Shown here piece after piece: positions 8,804 to 17,166 of a stretch of DNA of 64,000 nt; within the stretch, counting starts at the first letter, position 1; every line of letters starts with the position of its first letter. The notes beneath the pieces are model-generated. The model was not told where the DNA came from and searched no databases. It saw nothing but the letters and a program-made list of their open reading frames with translations. The stretch is from Neorhizobium galegae (GTDB lineage Bacteria > Pseudomonadota > Alphaproteobacteria > Rhizobiales > Rhizobiaceae), in NCBI RefSeq assembly GCF_017877135.1, contig NZ_JAGIPH010000004.1, positions 124,001-188,000 of the forward strand. Reading direction: 5' to 3'. A program made the position numbers and the translations under genes.

Positions 8804-8962
8804 TGTGCTGCTTCAATCCTTTCCGATCTTTCCGCGATCCGGCCCCGGAATGGGGCAAACACGGCAAAATCCGCCCGCCGTGACGCGCGGATGCCTTTGG
8901 CCAAACGAGGAAGGTTGAGAAAGGTTGCGATTTTTTGCGCGCAAGGTCAGCGCGTGCGAGGC

Positions 8963-9664
8963 TCAGTCAGGCCGTGTTCCGCGCACGAAGATGTCGATGG
9001 CCCGCTGCATATGCACCTTTCGTGCGGCAAGATCCGGCCATCCCCTGGGGCCGGGACCCACCCCGCCAAACAGCATATCCATCAGGATGCGGGCCCCGGT
9101 CATCGGCTCATCGAGAACCAGCTTTCCTGCTGTCACCTGTGCCGCAAGCCAGTCTGCCAGCTGTCTGCGGGAGGTTTCCAGTCCTTCGCGCAGCATCACT
9201 TCGGCAAGGTCCGGCACCTGGTGCGACTGGCGGATGACGATGTGGATGAAGGCTGCCCGTTCCCTCTCGGTGTCTTCATCGATATCGATCATGAAGATGC
9301 GGCCGATTGCCTCGGCGATCGGCAGGTCCTCGTCATCGGGGAGGGGGAGCCTCAGCATCATCTGTCGATGCGAGGCAACAACCGCAATGAACAGGTCGAC
9401 CTTGCTGGGAAACAGGCGGTACAGCGTCTGCTTGGAAATACGACACCGGCTGGCCACGATATCCGTCGTGGTGCCGGTGAGGCCAAGCTCGATAAAGGTG
9501 CGCCGCGCCGTAGCGATGATCATCTGCCGGCGTTCATCGTCGCTGAGACTCTTCGGCCGGCCGCGTCCCCGTTTGGCCGGTGCGGCGGCGTCCGATGCCT
9601 TGCCGTCTTCGCTGATACTATCGTCCATTCGCATCCTGAAACGTTGCAGTAAGGCTTTTTCCAT
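8963..9664 (-). CDS. TetR-family transcriptional regulator, probable repressor of macAB
   Basis: A 233-residue TetR/AcrR-family repressor. A basic AT-hook-like segment (KRGRGRPKS) precedes the helix-turn-helix, whose recognition part reads TTTDIVASRCRISKQTLYRLFPSK. The rest is a helical ligand-binding domain (TetR_C type). It follows macB by 81 bases on the same strand, so it is probably the last gene of macA-macB-tetR and autoregulatory. The ATG at 9664 is preceded by AGGAAG; an alternative ATG at 9634 has a poorer site. The ligand is unknown. The palindrome upstream of macA is its likely binding site, by inference. Confidence 0.88.
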   Translation of the reverse strand: MEKALLQRFRMRMDDSISEDGKASDAAAPAKRGRGRPKSLSDDERRQMIIATARRTFIELGLTGTTTDIVASRCRISKQTLYRLFPSKVDLFIAVVASHRQMMLRLPLPDDEDLPIAEAIGRIFMIDIDEDTERERAAFIHIVIRQSHQVPDLAEVMLREGLETSRRQLADWLAAQVTAGKLVLDEPMTGARILMDMLFGGVGPGPRGWPDLAARKVHMQRAIDIFVRGTRPD

Positions 9665-9745
9665 GCATAGCGCACTTCCTATCCGAAAACATCACTGTCC
9701 TCCTGACCGGGACAAATCGTCGCCTCTCTTCGATCCGGCCGCAGG

Positions 9746-11701
9746 TCAGGAAAGCGCCGCCACCGGATCGAGCCTGGAGGCATTGCGGGCCGGAAGGAAG
9801 CCGAAGACGATCCCGATCATGCAGGAGCAGACGAAGGCGAGAAGCATGGGCGTTGCGGAAAAGACAAGGCTTATGCCGGCGCCGGACAGATTGGCGGCAA
9901 GACCGACCGAGAGCGCAAGCGTGATGCCGAGGACGCCGCCGATGAGGCAGACGAGCACGGCCTCGATGAGGAACTGCTGCAGGATATCCTGGCGGCGCGC
10001 GCCGACTGCCATGCGCACCCCGATTTCGCCCACACGCTCCGACACGGAAACGAGCATGATGTTCATCACACCGATGCCGCCGACGACGAGTGAAATGACG
10101 GCAATTGCCGAGACGAGAAGCGTCATGGTCTGTGTCGTGCTGGTGATGGTCTTGCGGATGTCATCGGTGTTGAGAATGAAGAAATCCTGCGTGCCGTGGC
10201 GTCGGGTGAGGAAGTCGGTCACCGCCTGCTCGGCGGCCGCCATGTCGGCATTGTCGGCCACGCGCACCGTGATGCTGCGCAGCGACGGATCACCGAGAAA
10301 CCGCGTCTGCACGCTCGTATAGGGCAGGTAGATCGACAGGTTGTCGCTGGAGCCGAACCCGCCCTGCTGCGAGGAGATCACGCCGATCACCCTGACCGGC
10401 ACGGTGCCGGCCAGAATGATCTGTCCGATCGGCTCGATGCCGTTGCCGGTAAACAGCGCCTTGGCGGTATTGTCATCGATCACGGCATCCTGCGCCAGCG
10501 CATCGACGCTGTCGGTGCCGAAGAAGCGGCCGGCGATCAGCTTGGACCCCTTGACGGTGAAATACTGACTGCCGACGCCGTTCACCAGCGCATTGGCAAC
10601 CGTTGCGCCAAAGCGCGCGGTGGTGCTGGTGGAAACGGTGGGCGTGACGGCACCGACATAGGTGAGGCGCGCAAGGTTTTCCGCATCCGACACGACGAGC
10701 GTCTTCACGCGGCCGGACCTGGTATCGCCGAACCCCTTGCCGGGAAACACCTCCAGCGTGTTGGTGCCAAGGCTGCTGATATTGGCGAGAATCTGCTGCT
10801 GGCTGCCGGTGCCAAGCGCCACGACCAGCATGACCGAGGCAATGCCGATGATGATGCCGAGCATGGTGAGGAAACTGCGCAGCCGATGCGACTGGAGCGC
10901 TTTCAGTGCCATCACGAAGGCTTCGCGGAAGCGATCGACGCCGGCCGACAGGCTGTAGCGCACCCGCGGCGCCTCGCCTTGCCGCGTGGTTGCCGCCACT
11001 GGGGCCGCCTGCGTGCGCCGGTCGGCGGTAATCTGCCCGTCGGAAATTTCGATGATCCGCTTGGCGCGGGCTGCGACATTCGGATCATGGGTCACGATGA
11101 TGATCGTCTTGCCGTCGCGGTTCAGTTCCTCAAGGATGCGCAGCACATCCTCGCCGCTTTTGCTGTCGAGCGCGCCGGTCGGCTCGTCGGCAAGGATGAC
11201 CTCGGCATCGTTCATCAAAGCACGGGCAATGGAGACGCGCTGCTGCTGGCCGCCGGACAGCTGCCCCGGCCTGTGCTGCGTGCGGTCGCCCATGCCAAGC
11301 CTGCCCAGAATGGCTGCGCCGCGCTCGCGCCGGTCGCTGCGCGTGCGCCCCGCATAGATGGCCGGAATTTCCACATTGCCGAGCGCCGAAAGTTCGGCAA
11401 GCAGGTGATAGCGTTGGAAGATGAAGCCGAAATGCTCGCGTCTGAGACTCGACAAGGCATCGCTGTCCAGCGCAGACGTGTCCTGTCCGGACACACGGTA
11501 CGTACCGGATGTCGGGCTGTCGAGCAGGCCAAGAAGGTTCATAAGCGTTGACTTGCCCGAGCCGGAGGCGCCGATGATGGCAACCATTTCGCCACGCTCG
11601 ATGGTGAGGTCAACGTCCTTCAGGACCGTGATCGTGCCTTCGCCGGCGGGATATTCGCGACGCAGCTTTTCGATCTGGATGAGAGGTGCCTGGGTGGTCA
11701 T
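9746..11701 (-). CDS. macB: MacB-type tripartite efflux ABC transporter (ATPase-permease fusion)
   Basis: A 651-residue MacB-family protein: an N-terminal ABC ATPase fused to a four-helix permease with a large periplasmic domain. Walker A GASGSGKST is at 44-52, the signature LSGGQQQR at 148-155 and Walker B VILADEP at 168-174. The first membrane helix is near residue 280, and three helices follow after about 525. With MacA and a TolC-like outer-membrane channel (not in the window) it expels macrolides, lipopeptides or other envelope-active compounds. The start lies four bases from the macA stop. Confidence 0.93.
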   Translation of the reverse strand: MTTQAPLIQIEKLRREYPAGEGTITVLKDVDLTIERGEMVAIIGASGSGKSTLMNLLGLLDSPTSGTYRVSGQDTSALDSDALSSLRREHFGFIFQRYHLLAELSALGNVEIPAIYAGRTRSDRRERGAAILGRLGMGDRTQHRPGQLSGGQQQRVSIARALMNDAEVILADEPTGALDSKSGEDVLRILEELNRDGKTIIIVTHDPNVAARAKRIIEISDGQITADRRTQAAPVAATTRQGEAPRVRYSLSAGVDRFREAFVMALKALQSHRLRSFLTMLGIIIGIASVMLVVALGTGSQQQILANISSLGTNTLEVFPGKGFGDTRSGRVKTLVVSDAENLARLTYVGAVTPTVSTSTTARFGATVANALVNGVGSQYFTVKGSKLIAGRFFGTDSVDALAQDAVIDDNTAKALFTGNGIEPIGQIILAGTVPVRVIGVISSQQGGFGSSDNLSIYLPYTSVQTRFLGDPSLRSITVRVADNADMAAAEQAVTDFLTRRHGTQDFFILNTDDIRKTITSTTQTMTLLVSAIAVISLVVGGIGVMNIMLVSVSERVGEIGVRMAVGARRQDILQQFLIEAVLVCLIGGVLGITLALSVGLAANLSGAGISLVFSATPMLLAFVCSCMIGIVFGFLPARNASRLDPVAALS

Positions 11702-11705
11702 CGCG

Positions 11706-12908
11706 TCAGAAACCCATCGGGCCGCCGCGGCGGCTGCCGGATTTCGAAGCTGCGCTTGCCTCGCTGATCACCACGTCGGCGCCTTCCTCAAGGCCGCTCT
11801 TCACTTCGGCGGTGATCTTGTTGTTGAGGCCGATCTCCACCGCGCGCTCGGCAACCGTGCCGTCTTGTGCCCGCACGCGCACGCTGTAGCGTCCGTCAGA
11901 AAGCGTCTTGCCAAGGGCAGCCGATGGAATGGTCAGCACCTCCTTGGCGGCGCCCAGCACGATGTTGACCTCCGCCGACATATAGGTGCGGAAGCGACCG
12001 TCGGTATTGGGCACGTCGAAGACGCCGATGTAATAGACGGCCGAGGATGAAGACGACGACGAGGACGAACTGCTGGAGGTGGAGCTGGAGACGCTGCTGT
12101 CACTGGTGATGGATTCCGGTGCCGGCTCGATGGAGGCAAGGCGTGCGTCATAGCTCTTGCCGCGCTCCCCGATCAGGTTGAAGCGCACGGCCTGTCCCGC
12201 TGTCACCCGGGTAATATCCGCTTCCGAGATTTCCGCCCGAACCGTCATGGTGGAAAGGTCGCCCAGGATGACGATCGTCGGGATCGACTGGGAGGCGTTG
12301 ACAGTGCGCCCCTCCTGGTTGACGATCGCCAGCACTGTGCCGTCCATCGGCGCGGTGATGCGGGTATAGCCGAGTTCAGCCTTGGCGGTCTCGACGGCGA
12401 TTTCCGCCGAGATGATCTGCGCGTCAAGTGCCGCGATCTGGGCGGTGGTGACGGCCACATTGGTTTCCGCCGTCTGCAGATCCGCTTCCGAGCCCGCCTG
12501 CTTGGAATAGATCGCCTGCTGGCGGATGAGAGTCTTACGGTAGCCCTCGAGGCTTGCCTGCTTTTCCTCTTTCTGCGCCTTCATGTTGGCGAGCGAAGCT
12601 TCGGAGGTGCGAAGTTCGTTGGTCTGCGTGGTGGAATCGATTTCGGCGATCAGGTCACCCTGACGCACCGTATCGCCGAGCTTGAACTTGATCGACGTGA
12701 TCCGTCCCGAGGCCTGCGAGCCGACCGCAACCAGCCGGACCGGCTTCAGCGTGCCGGTCGCCAGAACCGTCTCTTCGACATTGCTGCGGGTCACGGGAGC
12801 CGTCAGGAAGGTGTTGGTTGCCGGTTTCTCCGTAAACCGCATCCAGCCGTAAACGCCCGCTGCCGCGACAGCGAGGGCGAGAAGAATGTGGCTACGCTTG
12901 ATGGCCAT
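11706..12908 (-). CDS. macA: MacA-type periplasmic adaptor protein with a polyserine insertion
   Basis: A 400-residue membrane-fusion protein that bridges MacB to an outer-membrane channel. It has an N-terminal anchor helix (about residues 7-23), a biotinyl-lipoyl-like motif around 57-90, a coiled-coil hairpin (about 95-180) and beta-barrel and membrane-proximal domains. A serine tract at about 269-289, including 12 consecutive Ser, interrupts the beta-barrel region. All six serine codons are used in it, so it is not a simple slippage repeat. The C terminus is basic and glycine-rich. It is the first gene of the operon, under a likely TetR-controlled promoter. Confidence 0.92.
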   Translation of the reverse strand: MAIKRSHILLALAVAAAGVYGWMRFTEKPATNTFLTAPVTRSNVEETVLATGTLKPVRLVAVGSQASGRITSIKFKLGDTVRQGDLIAEIDSTTQTNELRTSEASLANMKAQKEEKQASLEGYRKTLIRQQAIYSKQAGSEADLQTAETNVAVTTAQIAALDAQIISAEIAVETAKAELGYTRITAPMDGTVLAIVNQEGRTVNASQSIPTIVILGDLSTMTVRAEISEADITRVTAGQAVRFNLIGERGKSYDARLASIEPAPESITSDSSVSSSTSSSSSSSSSSSSAVYYIGVFDVPNTDGRFRTYMSAEVNIVLGAAKEVLTIPSAALGKTLSDGRYSVRVRAQDGTVAERAVEIGLNNKITAEVKSGLEEGADVVISEASAASKSGSRRGGPMGF

Positions 12909-12931
12909 GACAGGGAATGCCGATCTGCTAT

Positions 12932-12959
12932 ATTATTGGAACTTGCTCGTTCCGATAAT
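12932..12959 (-). promoter_or_regulatory. 28-bp imperfect palindrome, putative TetR operator of macAB-tetR
   Basis: Two 11-base arms, ATTATTGGAAC and GTTCCGATAAT, match as an inverted repeat at 10 of 11 positions around a six-base spacer. The element lies 24 bases upstream of the macA start and overlaps the predicted -10 box. Size, symmetry and position are typical of TetR-family operators, and a tetR gene ends the same operon. The palindrome is seen; the binding is inferred. Confidence 0.6.
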
Positions 12960-12981
12960 GCCTTCTGCATGTCCCGGTCAA
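12953..12981 (-). promoter_or_regulatory. Putative sigma-70 promoter of macA
   Basis: On the minus strand TTGACC (12976-12981) and TTATCG (12953-12958) are separated by 17 bases. This would start transcription inside the 28-bp palindrome, so a bound repressor would block it. Confidence 0.5.
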
Positions 12982-12987
12982 TGGCTT

Positions 12988-13011
12988 GCGGATTAAACCT
13001 TGGTAATCCGC
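12988..13011 (-). terminator. Hairpin after the L-fucose/L-galactose operon
   Basis: A perfect 8-bp inverted repeat, GCGGATTA with TAATCCGC, around an eight-base loop. It begins ten bases after the stop of the fuconate dehydratase gene on the same strand. No clear T-run follows. It probably marks the 3' end of the long catabolic operon and separates it from the macA promoter. Confidence 0.45.
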
Positions 13012-13020
13012 CTTTCCCTG

Positions 13021-14349
13021 TCAGCCGGCGCTTGCGGCTTTAAGGGGCCGCGATTCCCCGGTGCTTGCCTTGACCGGCGCAAAGGCAAACGCCTCAAGTG
13101 TCTCGGCGCGCATCTCGATGGAGAAGCCGGGCAGGACCGGCGGCATGTAGGCGGCATCCTTGATGACGCACGGATCGAGGAAATGCTCGTGCAGATGATC
13201 GACATATTCGATCACGCGGCCGTCCTTGGTGCCGGACACGGCGACATAGTCGATCATCGACAGGTGCTGCACATATTCGCAGAGCCCGACGCCGCCGGCA
13301 TGCGGCCAGACGGGGAGGTTGTACTTTGCGGCAATCAGCAGCACCGACAGCACCTCGTTCAGTCCGCCCATGCGGCAGCTGTCGATCTGCACAACATCGA
13401 TGGCGCCTTCGGCGATGAACTGCTTGAACATGATGCGGTTCTGGCACATTTCGCCGGTCGCCACCTTCACCGGCGCAATCGCCTCGCGGATCTTGCGATG
13501 GCCGGCCACATCGTCGGGGCTTGTCGGCTCCTCGATGAAGAAGGGATTGCAGAAGGACAGCTTCTTTACCCAGTCGATCGCCTGATCCACTTCCCAGACC
13601 TGGTTGGCATCGATCATCAGGTAGCGATCCGGCCCGATTACCTCGCGCGCGATGGTGAGGCGGCGAATATCGTCTTCGAGGTCGCGGCCGACCTTCATCT
13701 TGACATGGTTGAAGCCGGCATCGATCGCCTCCTGGCAGAGGCGGCGCAGCTTGTCGTCATCATAGCCGAGCCAGCCGGCCGAGGTGGTGTAGCAGGCATA
13801 GCCTTCGCGCGCGAGGGTCGCGATGCGCTCGGCCTTGCCGGCCTCTGCCTTCTTCAGGATGGCAACGGCCTCGTCGCGGGTCAGAACGTCGGTCAGATAG
13901 CGATAATCAACGATATCGGCGATCTCTTCCGCCGACATATCGGCCACCAGCCGCCAGACCGGCTTTTTGGCTTCCTTTGCCAGAAGATCCCAGAAGGCAT
14001 TGACGACGGCGCCGGTTGCCAGATGCATGGCGCCCTTTTCCGGGCCGATCCAGCGCAATTGGCTGTCGCTGGTCAGATGGCGCCAGAACTGGCCCGGATG
14101 CGCCTTCACCACCGCAAGGTCGGTGCCGACGACAAGATGGCGCATGGCATCGATCGCCATGCAGCAGATGTCGTTGCCACGCCCGATGGTGAAGGTGAGG
14201 CCATGCCCGGCAAGGCCGGGCACGTCGGTTTCCAGAATGACATAGGCTGCCGAATAATCCGGGTCCGGGTTCATCGCATCAGAGCCATCAAGGCTCTGGG
14301 ACGTGGGAAACCGCAGATCGATGATCCGCATGTCGGTGATGATGGCCAT
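13021..14349 (-). CDS. L-fuconate dehydratase (enolase superfamily)
   Basis: A 442-residue member of the mandelate-racemase/enolase superfamily, closest in pattern to L-fuconate dehydratase and human ENOSF1. It dehydrates L-fuconate to 2-keto-3-deoxy-L-fuconate. The catalytic set is visible: KMK at 217-219, metal ligands Asp248, Glu274 and Glu300, and the general base His350 in WPHAGGVGLCEYVQHL. These positions nearly equal those known in Xanthomonas fuconate dehydratase. It is the last gene of the operon. The ATG at 14349 follows GGAGACACGAGA. Confidence 0.9.
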   Translation of the reverse strand: MAIITDMRIIDLRFPTSQSLDGSDAMNPDPDYSAAYVILETDVPGLAGHGLTFTIGRGNDICCMAIDAMRHLVVGTDLAVVKAHPGQFWRHLTSDSQLRWIGPEKGAMHLATGAVVNAFWDLLAKEAKKPVWRLVADMSAEEIADIVDYRYLTDVLTRDEAVAILKKAEAGKAERIATLAREGYACYTTSAGWLGYDDDKLRRLCQEAIDAGFNHVKMKVGRDLEDDIRRLTIAREVIGPDRYLMIDANQVWEVDQAIDWVKKLSFCNPFFIEEPTSPDDVAGHRKIREAIAPVKVATGEMCQNRIMFKQFIAEGAIDVVQIDSCRMGGLNEVLSVLLIAAKYNLPVWPHAGGVGLCEYVQHLSMIDYVAVSGTKDGRVIEYVDHLHEHFLDPCVIKDAAYMPPVLPGFSIEMRAETLEAFAFAPVKASTGESRPLKAASAG

Positions 14350-14381
14350 TCTCGTGTCTCCGGCAGATAGGTCAGGAAGGG

Positions 14382-15227
14382 TCAGGCGTCGGCGCGAAAG
14401 GTCTGTTTCTGTGTGCCGAGGCCTTCGATGCCAAGTTCGACCACGTCGCCGGGCTTCAGGTAGCGCTGCGGCTTCATGCCCATGCCGACGCCAGGCGGCG
14501 TGCCGGTGGAGATCACGTCACCCGGTTGCAGAGACATGAACTGGCTCAAGTAGGACACGAGGAAGGCAACGCCGTAGACCATGGTGGCCGTCGTGCCATT
14601 CTGCATGGTTTCGCCGTTGACCTTCAGCCACATGGTGAGGTTCTGCGGATCGGCGATCTCGTCCTTCGTTACCAGCCAGGGGCCGATGGGGCCGAAGGTG
14701 TCGCAGGACTTGCCCTTGGTCCACTGGCCGGAACGCTCGGTCTGGAAGGCGCGTTCCGACACGTCGTGGGAGACGCAGTAGCCGGCGACATACTCCATCG
14801 CATCGGCTTCGGAGACGTATTTTGCCGTCTTGCCGATGACGACACCCAGTTCCACTTCCCAGTCGGTCTTTTCAGAGCCGCGGGGGATCAGAACATCGTC
14901 GTTCGGGCCGCAGATGGCCGAGCTTGCCTTCATGAAGATGACCGGTTCCGGCGGAACCGCCATGCCGGATTCGGCAGCGTGGTCGGAATAGTTGAGGCCG
15001 ATGCAGATGAATTTGCCGGTCTGGCCGACGCAGGGGCCGAGACGCTCGGTGCTCGACACTTCCGGCAGCGCAGCCAAGTCGAGAGCTGCCAGTTTGGCAA
15101 GGTTTTGCGGGTCGAGTGCAGCGCCTGAAATGTCGCTGACATGAGCGGAAATATCGCGGATCGTGCCGTTGGCATCAACGAGTGCCGGGCGTTCTGCGCC
15201 AGGTGCGCCGTAACGAAGCAGTTTCAT
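14382..15227 (-). CDS. 2,4-diketo-3-deoxy-L-fuconate hydrolase (FAH family)
   Basis: A 281-residue fumarylacetoacetate-hydrolase-family protein. Characteristic stretches are ICIGLNYSDHAAE, the metal-binding DWEVELGVVIG and the C-terminal STGTPPGVGMGMKP. In the non-phosphorylating L-fucose pathway this enzyme splits 2,4-diketo-3-deoxy-L-fuconate into pyruvate and L-lactate. It lies between the dehydratase and the dehydrogenase for the preceding steps, which supports that assignment. Related enzymes act on the L-rhamnonate equivalent, so the exact substrate is inferred from context. Confidence 0.87.
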   Translation of the reverse strand: MKLLRYGAPGAERPALVDANGTIRDISAHVSDISGAALDPQNLAKLAALDLAALPEVSSTERLGPCVGQTGKFICIGLNYSDHAAESGMAVPPEPVIFMKASSAICGPNDDVLIPRGSEKTDWEVELGVVIGKTAKYVSEADAMEYVAGYCVSHDVSERAFQTERSGQWTKGKSCDTFGPIGPWLVTKDEIADPQNLTMWLKVNGETMQNGTTATMVYGVAFLVSYLSQFMSLQPGDVISTGTPPGVGMGMKPQRYLKPGDVVELGIEGLGTQKQTFRADA

Positions 15228-15253
15228 GGGGTATTCCTTCCTGAAGTCTGATG

Positions 15254-15985
15254 TCAGATGGTCCAGCCGCCATCGATGGCGATGGCCTGGCCTGATGTAT
15301 AGGTTGCGCCGGCCAGATACACGGCAAGATCTGCAATTTCTTCTGGCGCGCCCAGCCGTCCGATCGGCTGGCGGGCGATGAAGGCGGCGCGGGCTGCCTC
15401 GTAGTCGCCTTGAGCGCGCAGGCGCTCCTGCAGCGACGGGCTTTCCACCGTTCCGGGGCAGATGGCATTGCAGCGGATATTGTGGCCGACATAATCGGCC
15501 GCCACGGCCTTGGTGAGGCCGATGACGGCAGCTTTCGTCACGCCATAGGCAAAGCGGTTCGGCACGCCTTTGATCGAGGAGGCGACGGAAGCCATGTTGA
15601 TGATGGCGCCGTCGCGCCGCTCCATCATGCCCGGCAGTACGGCGCGGATGGTGCGGATCATCGCCTTGACGTTGAGGTCGATGGCGAAATCCAGATCGCT
15701 GTCCTTCATCTCGAGAACCGAACCGCCATGCACGACGCCGGCGCAGTTGAAGAGAATGTCGACCGCACCGATACCGGCGACGCAGGCCTTGACGGCTGCC
15801 TCATCGAGAACATCCAGCCGTTGTGCCTTGAGATTATCGAGTGCCGGAAGCTCGGCCAGTGCCTGTTCGTTGATGTCTGTTGCGTAGACCACGGCTCCTG
15901 CCTGCGCAAATGCGATGGCACTTGCCCGCCCGATGCCCTGGCCGGCGGCGGTGATCAAAACCGTCTTGCCTTGAAGGTTAGCCAT
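15254..15985 (-). CDS. 2-keto-3-deoxy-L-fuconate dehydrogenase (short-chain dehydrogenase)
   Basis: A 243-residue classical SDR. The NAD-binding TAAGQGIG is at 12-19, NCAG at 80-83, and the catalytic YGVTK has Tyr147 and Lys151. The segment VASSIKGVPNRFAYGVTKAA and the later CNAICPGTVESPSLQERL are typical of the DHRS6/BDH2-like group that includes 2-keto-3-deoxy-L-fuconate dehydrogenases. It would oxidise C4 to give the 2,4-diketo acid used by the next gene. The start has AGAGGAACGGAA before the ATG. Confidence 0.88.
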   Translation of the reverse strand: MANLQGKTVLITAAGQGIGRASAIAFAQAGAVVYATDINEQALAELPALDNLKAQRLDVLDEAAVKACVAGIGAVDILFNCAGVVHGGSVLEMKDSDLDFAIDLNVKAMIRTIRAVLPGMMERRDGAIINMASVASSIKGVPNRFAYGVTKAAVIGLTKAVAADYVGHNIRCNAICPGTVESPSLQERLRAQGDYEAARAAFIARQPIGRLGAPEEIADLAVYLAGATYTSGQAIAIDGGWTI

Positions 15986-16038
15986 TTCCGTTCCTCTTCT
16001 GCATCATGTCCTGTTTGCCGCTCATTGCCATGCGAATG

Positions 16039-17166
16039 TCAGGAGATCTCGGCAAGCGCAGCCTTCAGTTTCGGCTGCTCGATTGCAAGGCCAAGATCGG
16101 CCGCGCGCGTCACCATCGGCAGGAATCTCCGGCGTTTTTTTTCTGCGTGATTGCCGGCGATATCCGAGAGGCGGTGCTTCAGGAACGGGTTGAGGAACCG
16201 GTCCCGCACGGTATCCAGATAGGCGCGCGCTTCCTCGCCCCTGCCATCCGCCTCGAAGACCGGCAGAACTTCCTGAGCCCAGACGGTTTCCACTGCCTCC
16301 CGCATCTGCGGATCTTCCATCGCTTCGCGCACGGTTTCATCGGCGCGGCGCTGATCCTTCAGCCAGTATTCTGCAAGCACCGAATGGCCAAGGTTGAGGA
16401 GATGCAGCTTCAGCATCTCGAACCGGTCGAGATCGTCCGTCAGCGTGATGGCCGGATGTCGGCAGGGCAGAACGAGCCCTTCCTGCTGCTCGATCGCCCA
16501 GAGGGCGTACGGTTCGGCCACGGCGCCGACCGGCGCGATCGGCTCGGCGACGATGCGATCAACGAGGCTGTTGGCGAAATGGCAGGTCTCGTTCAGCCAG
16601 AGCCGGAACTCGTCCGGCAGTTCCCATTCCAGCGCCAGCTGCTCGATCAGCGTGCGCAGCCGCGATCCGTTCTGCGGTACCAGTTCGCAGGGAAAGATCG
16701 ACAGGGCCACGTCCCTGTTCGTCACGAAGCGATGCGCAAGCAGGACGGCAAGCTTGGCCGGAAAGCTTTTCGGCAGGCGCTCGATATCGGTCAGAAGCGC
16801 CGCATCGTCGGAGGGATCCAGATCATAGCCACGGTCGCCGGTGTTGGAGATGATCACCTGAACAGTGACGGCAAGCGCACGGACCCGCTGCCAGTCGGTC
16901 GAAGCTGTCAGCGCTTCGCTGATGGCGCCACCGGATCTCTCCTCGTCGATGACGGTGCCGTCGGTCAGGCCGCGGATCCGCACCGGATAGTGCGGTTCGC
17001 GCGAAAGGGCTGCGATGCGGGCCGCGCTTTCGCCACTGGAGGTCGTCTGCACCACGGCAATCGTGCCCAGCGCTTCACCGGTCGCGAGCGCTTCAGACAC
17101 GAAGAGATCCGCGTGGGCCAGCAAAAACCGGCTGGTTCCGAACTGCAGGATGGCGGGTTGCGGCAT
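16039..17166 (-). CDS. Mannitol dehydrogenase-family oxidoreductase, probable tagaturonate reductase (UxaB-like)
   Basis: A 375-residue polyol dehydrogenase of the long-chain mannitol dehydrogenase family, in its shorter (about 380-residue) form. Diagnostic motifs are FPCELVPQNG, WLNETCHFANSLVDRIV and LHLLNLGHS. The E. coli UxaB counterpart, about 480 residues, interconverts D-tagaturonate and D-altronate. Next to an L-galactonate-type dehydrogenase and with altronate dehydratase in the same cluster, tagaturonate reductase is the best guess; fructuronate reductase is the alternative. The ATG shares one base with the stop of the upstream gene (TGATG). A GTG one codon earlier is also possible. 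Confidence 0.78.
   Translation of the reverse strand: MPQPAILQFGTSRFLLAHADLFVSEALATGEALGTIAVVQTTSSGESAARIAALSREPHYPVRIRGLTDGTVIDEERSGGAISEALTASTDWQRVRALAVTVQVIISNTGDRGYDLDPSDDAALLTDIERLPKSFPAKLAVLLAHRFVTNRDVALSIFPCELVPQNGSRLRTLIEQLALEWELPDEFRLWLNETCHFANSLVDRIVAEPIAPVGAVAEPYALWAIEQQEGLVLPCRHPAITLTDDLDRFEMLKLHLLNLGHSVLAEYWLKDQRRADETVREAMEDPQMREAVETVWAQEVLPVFEADGRGEEARAYLDTVRDRFLNPFLKHRLSDIAGNHAEKKRRRFLPMVTRAADLGLAIEQPKLKAALAEIS

Noticed and set aside
12036..12104. Frameshift or simple-sequence expansion in macA
   Set aside because: The frame is open on both sides, the flanking domains are normal and the serine codons are mixed, so it is neither an error nor a pure microsatellite.
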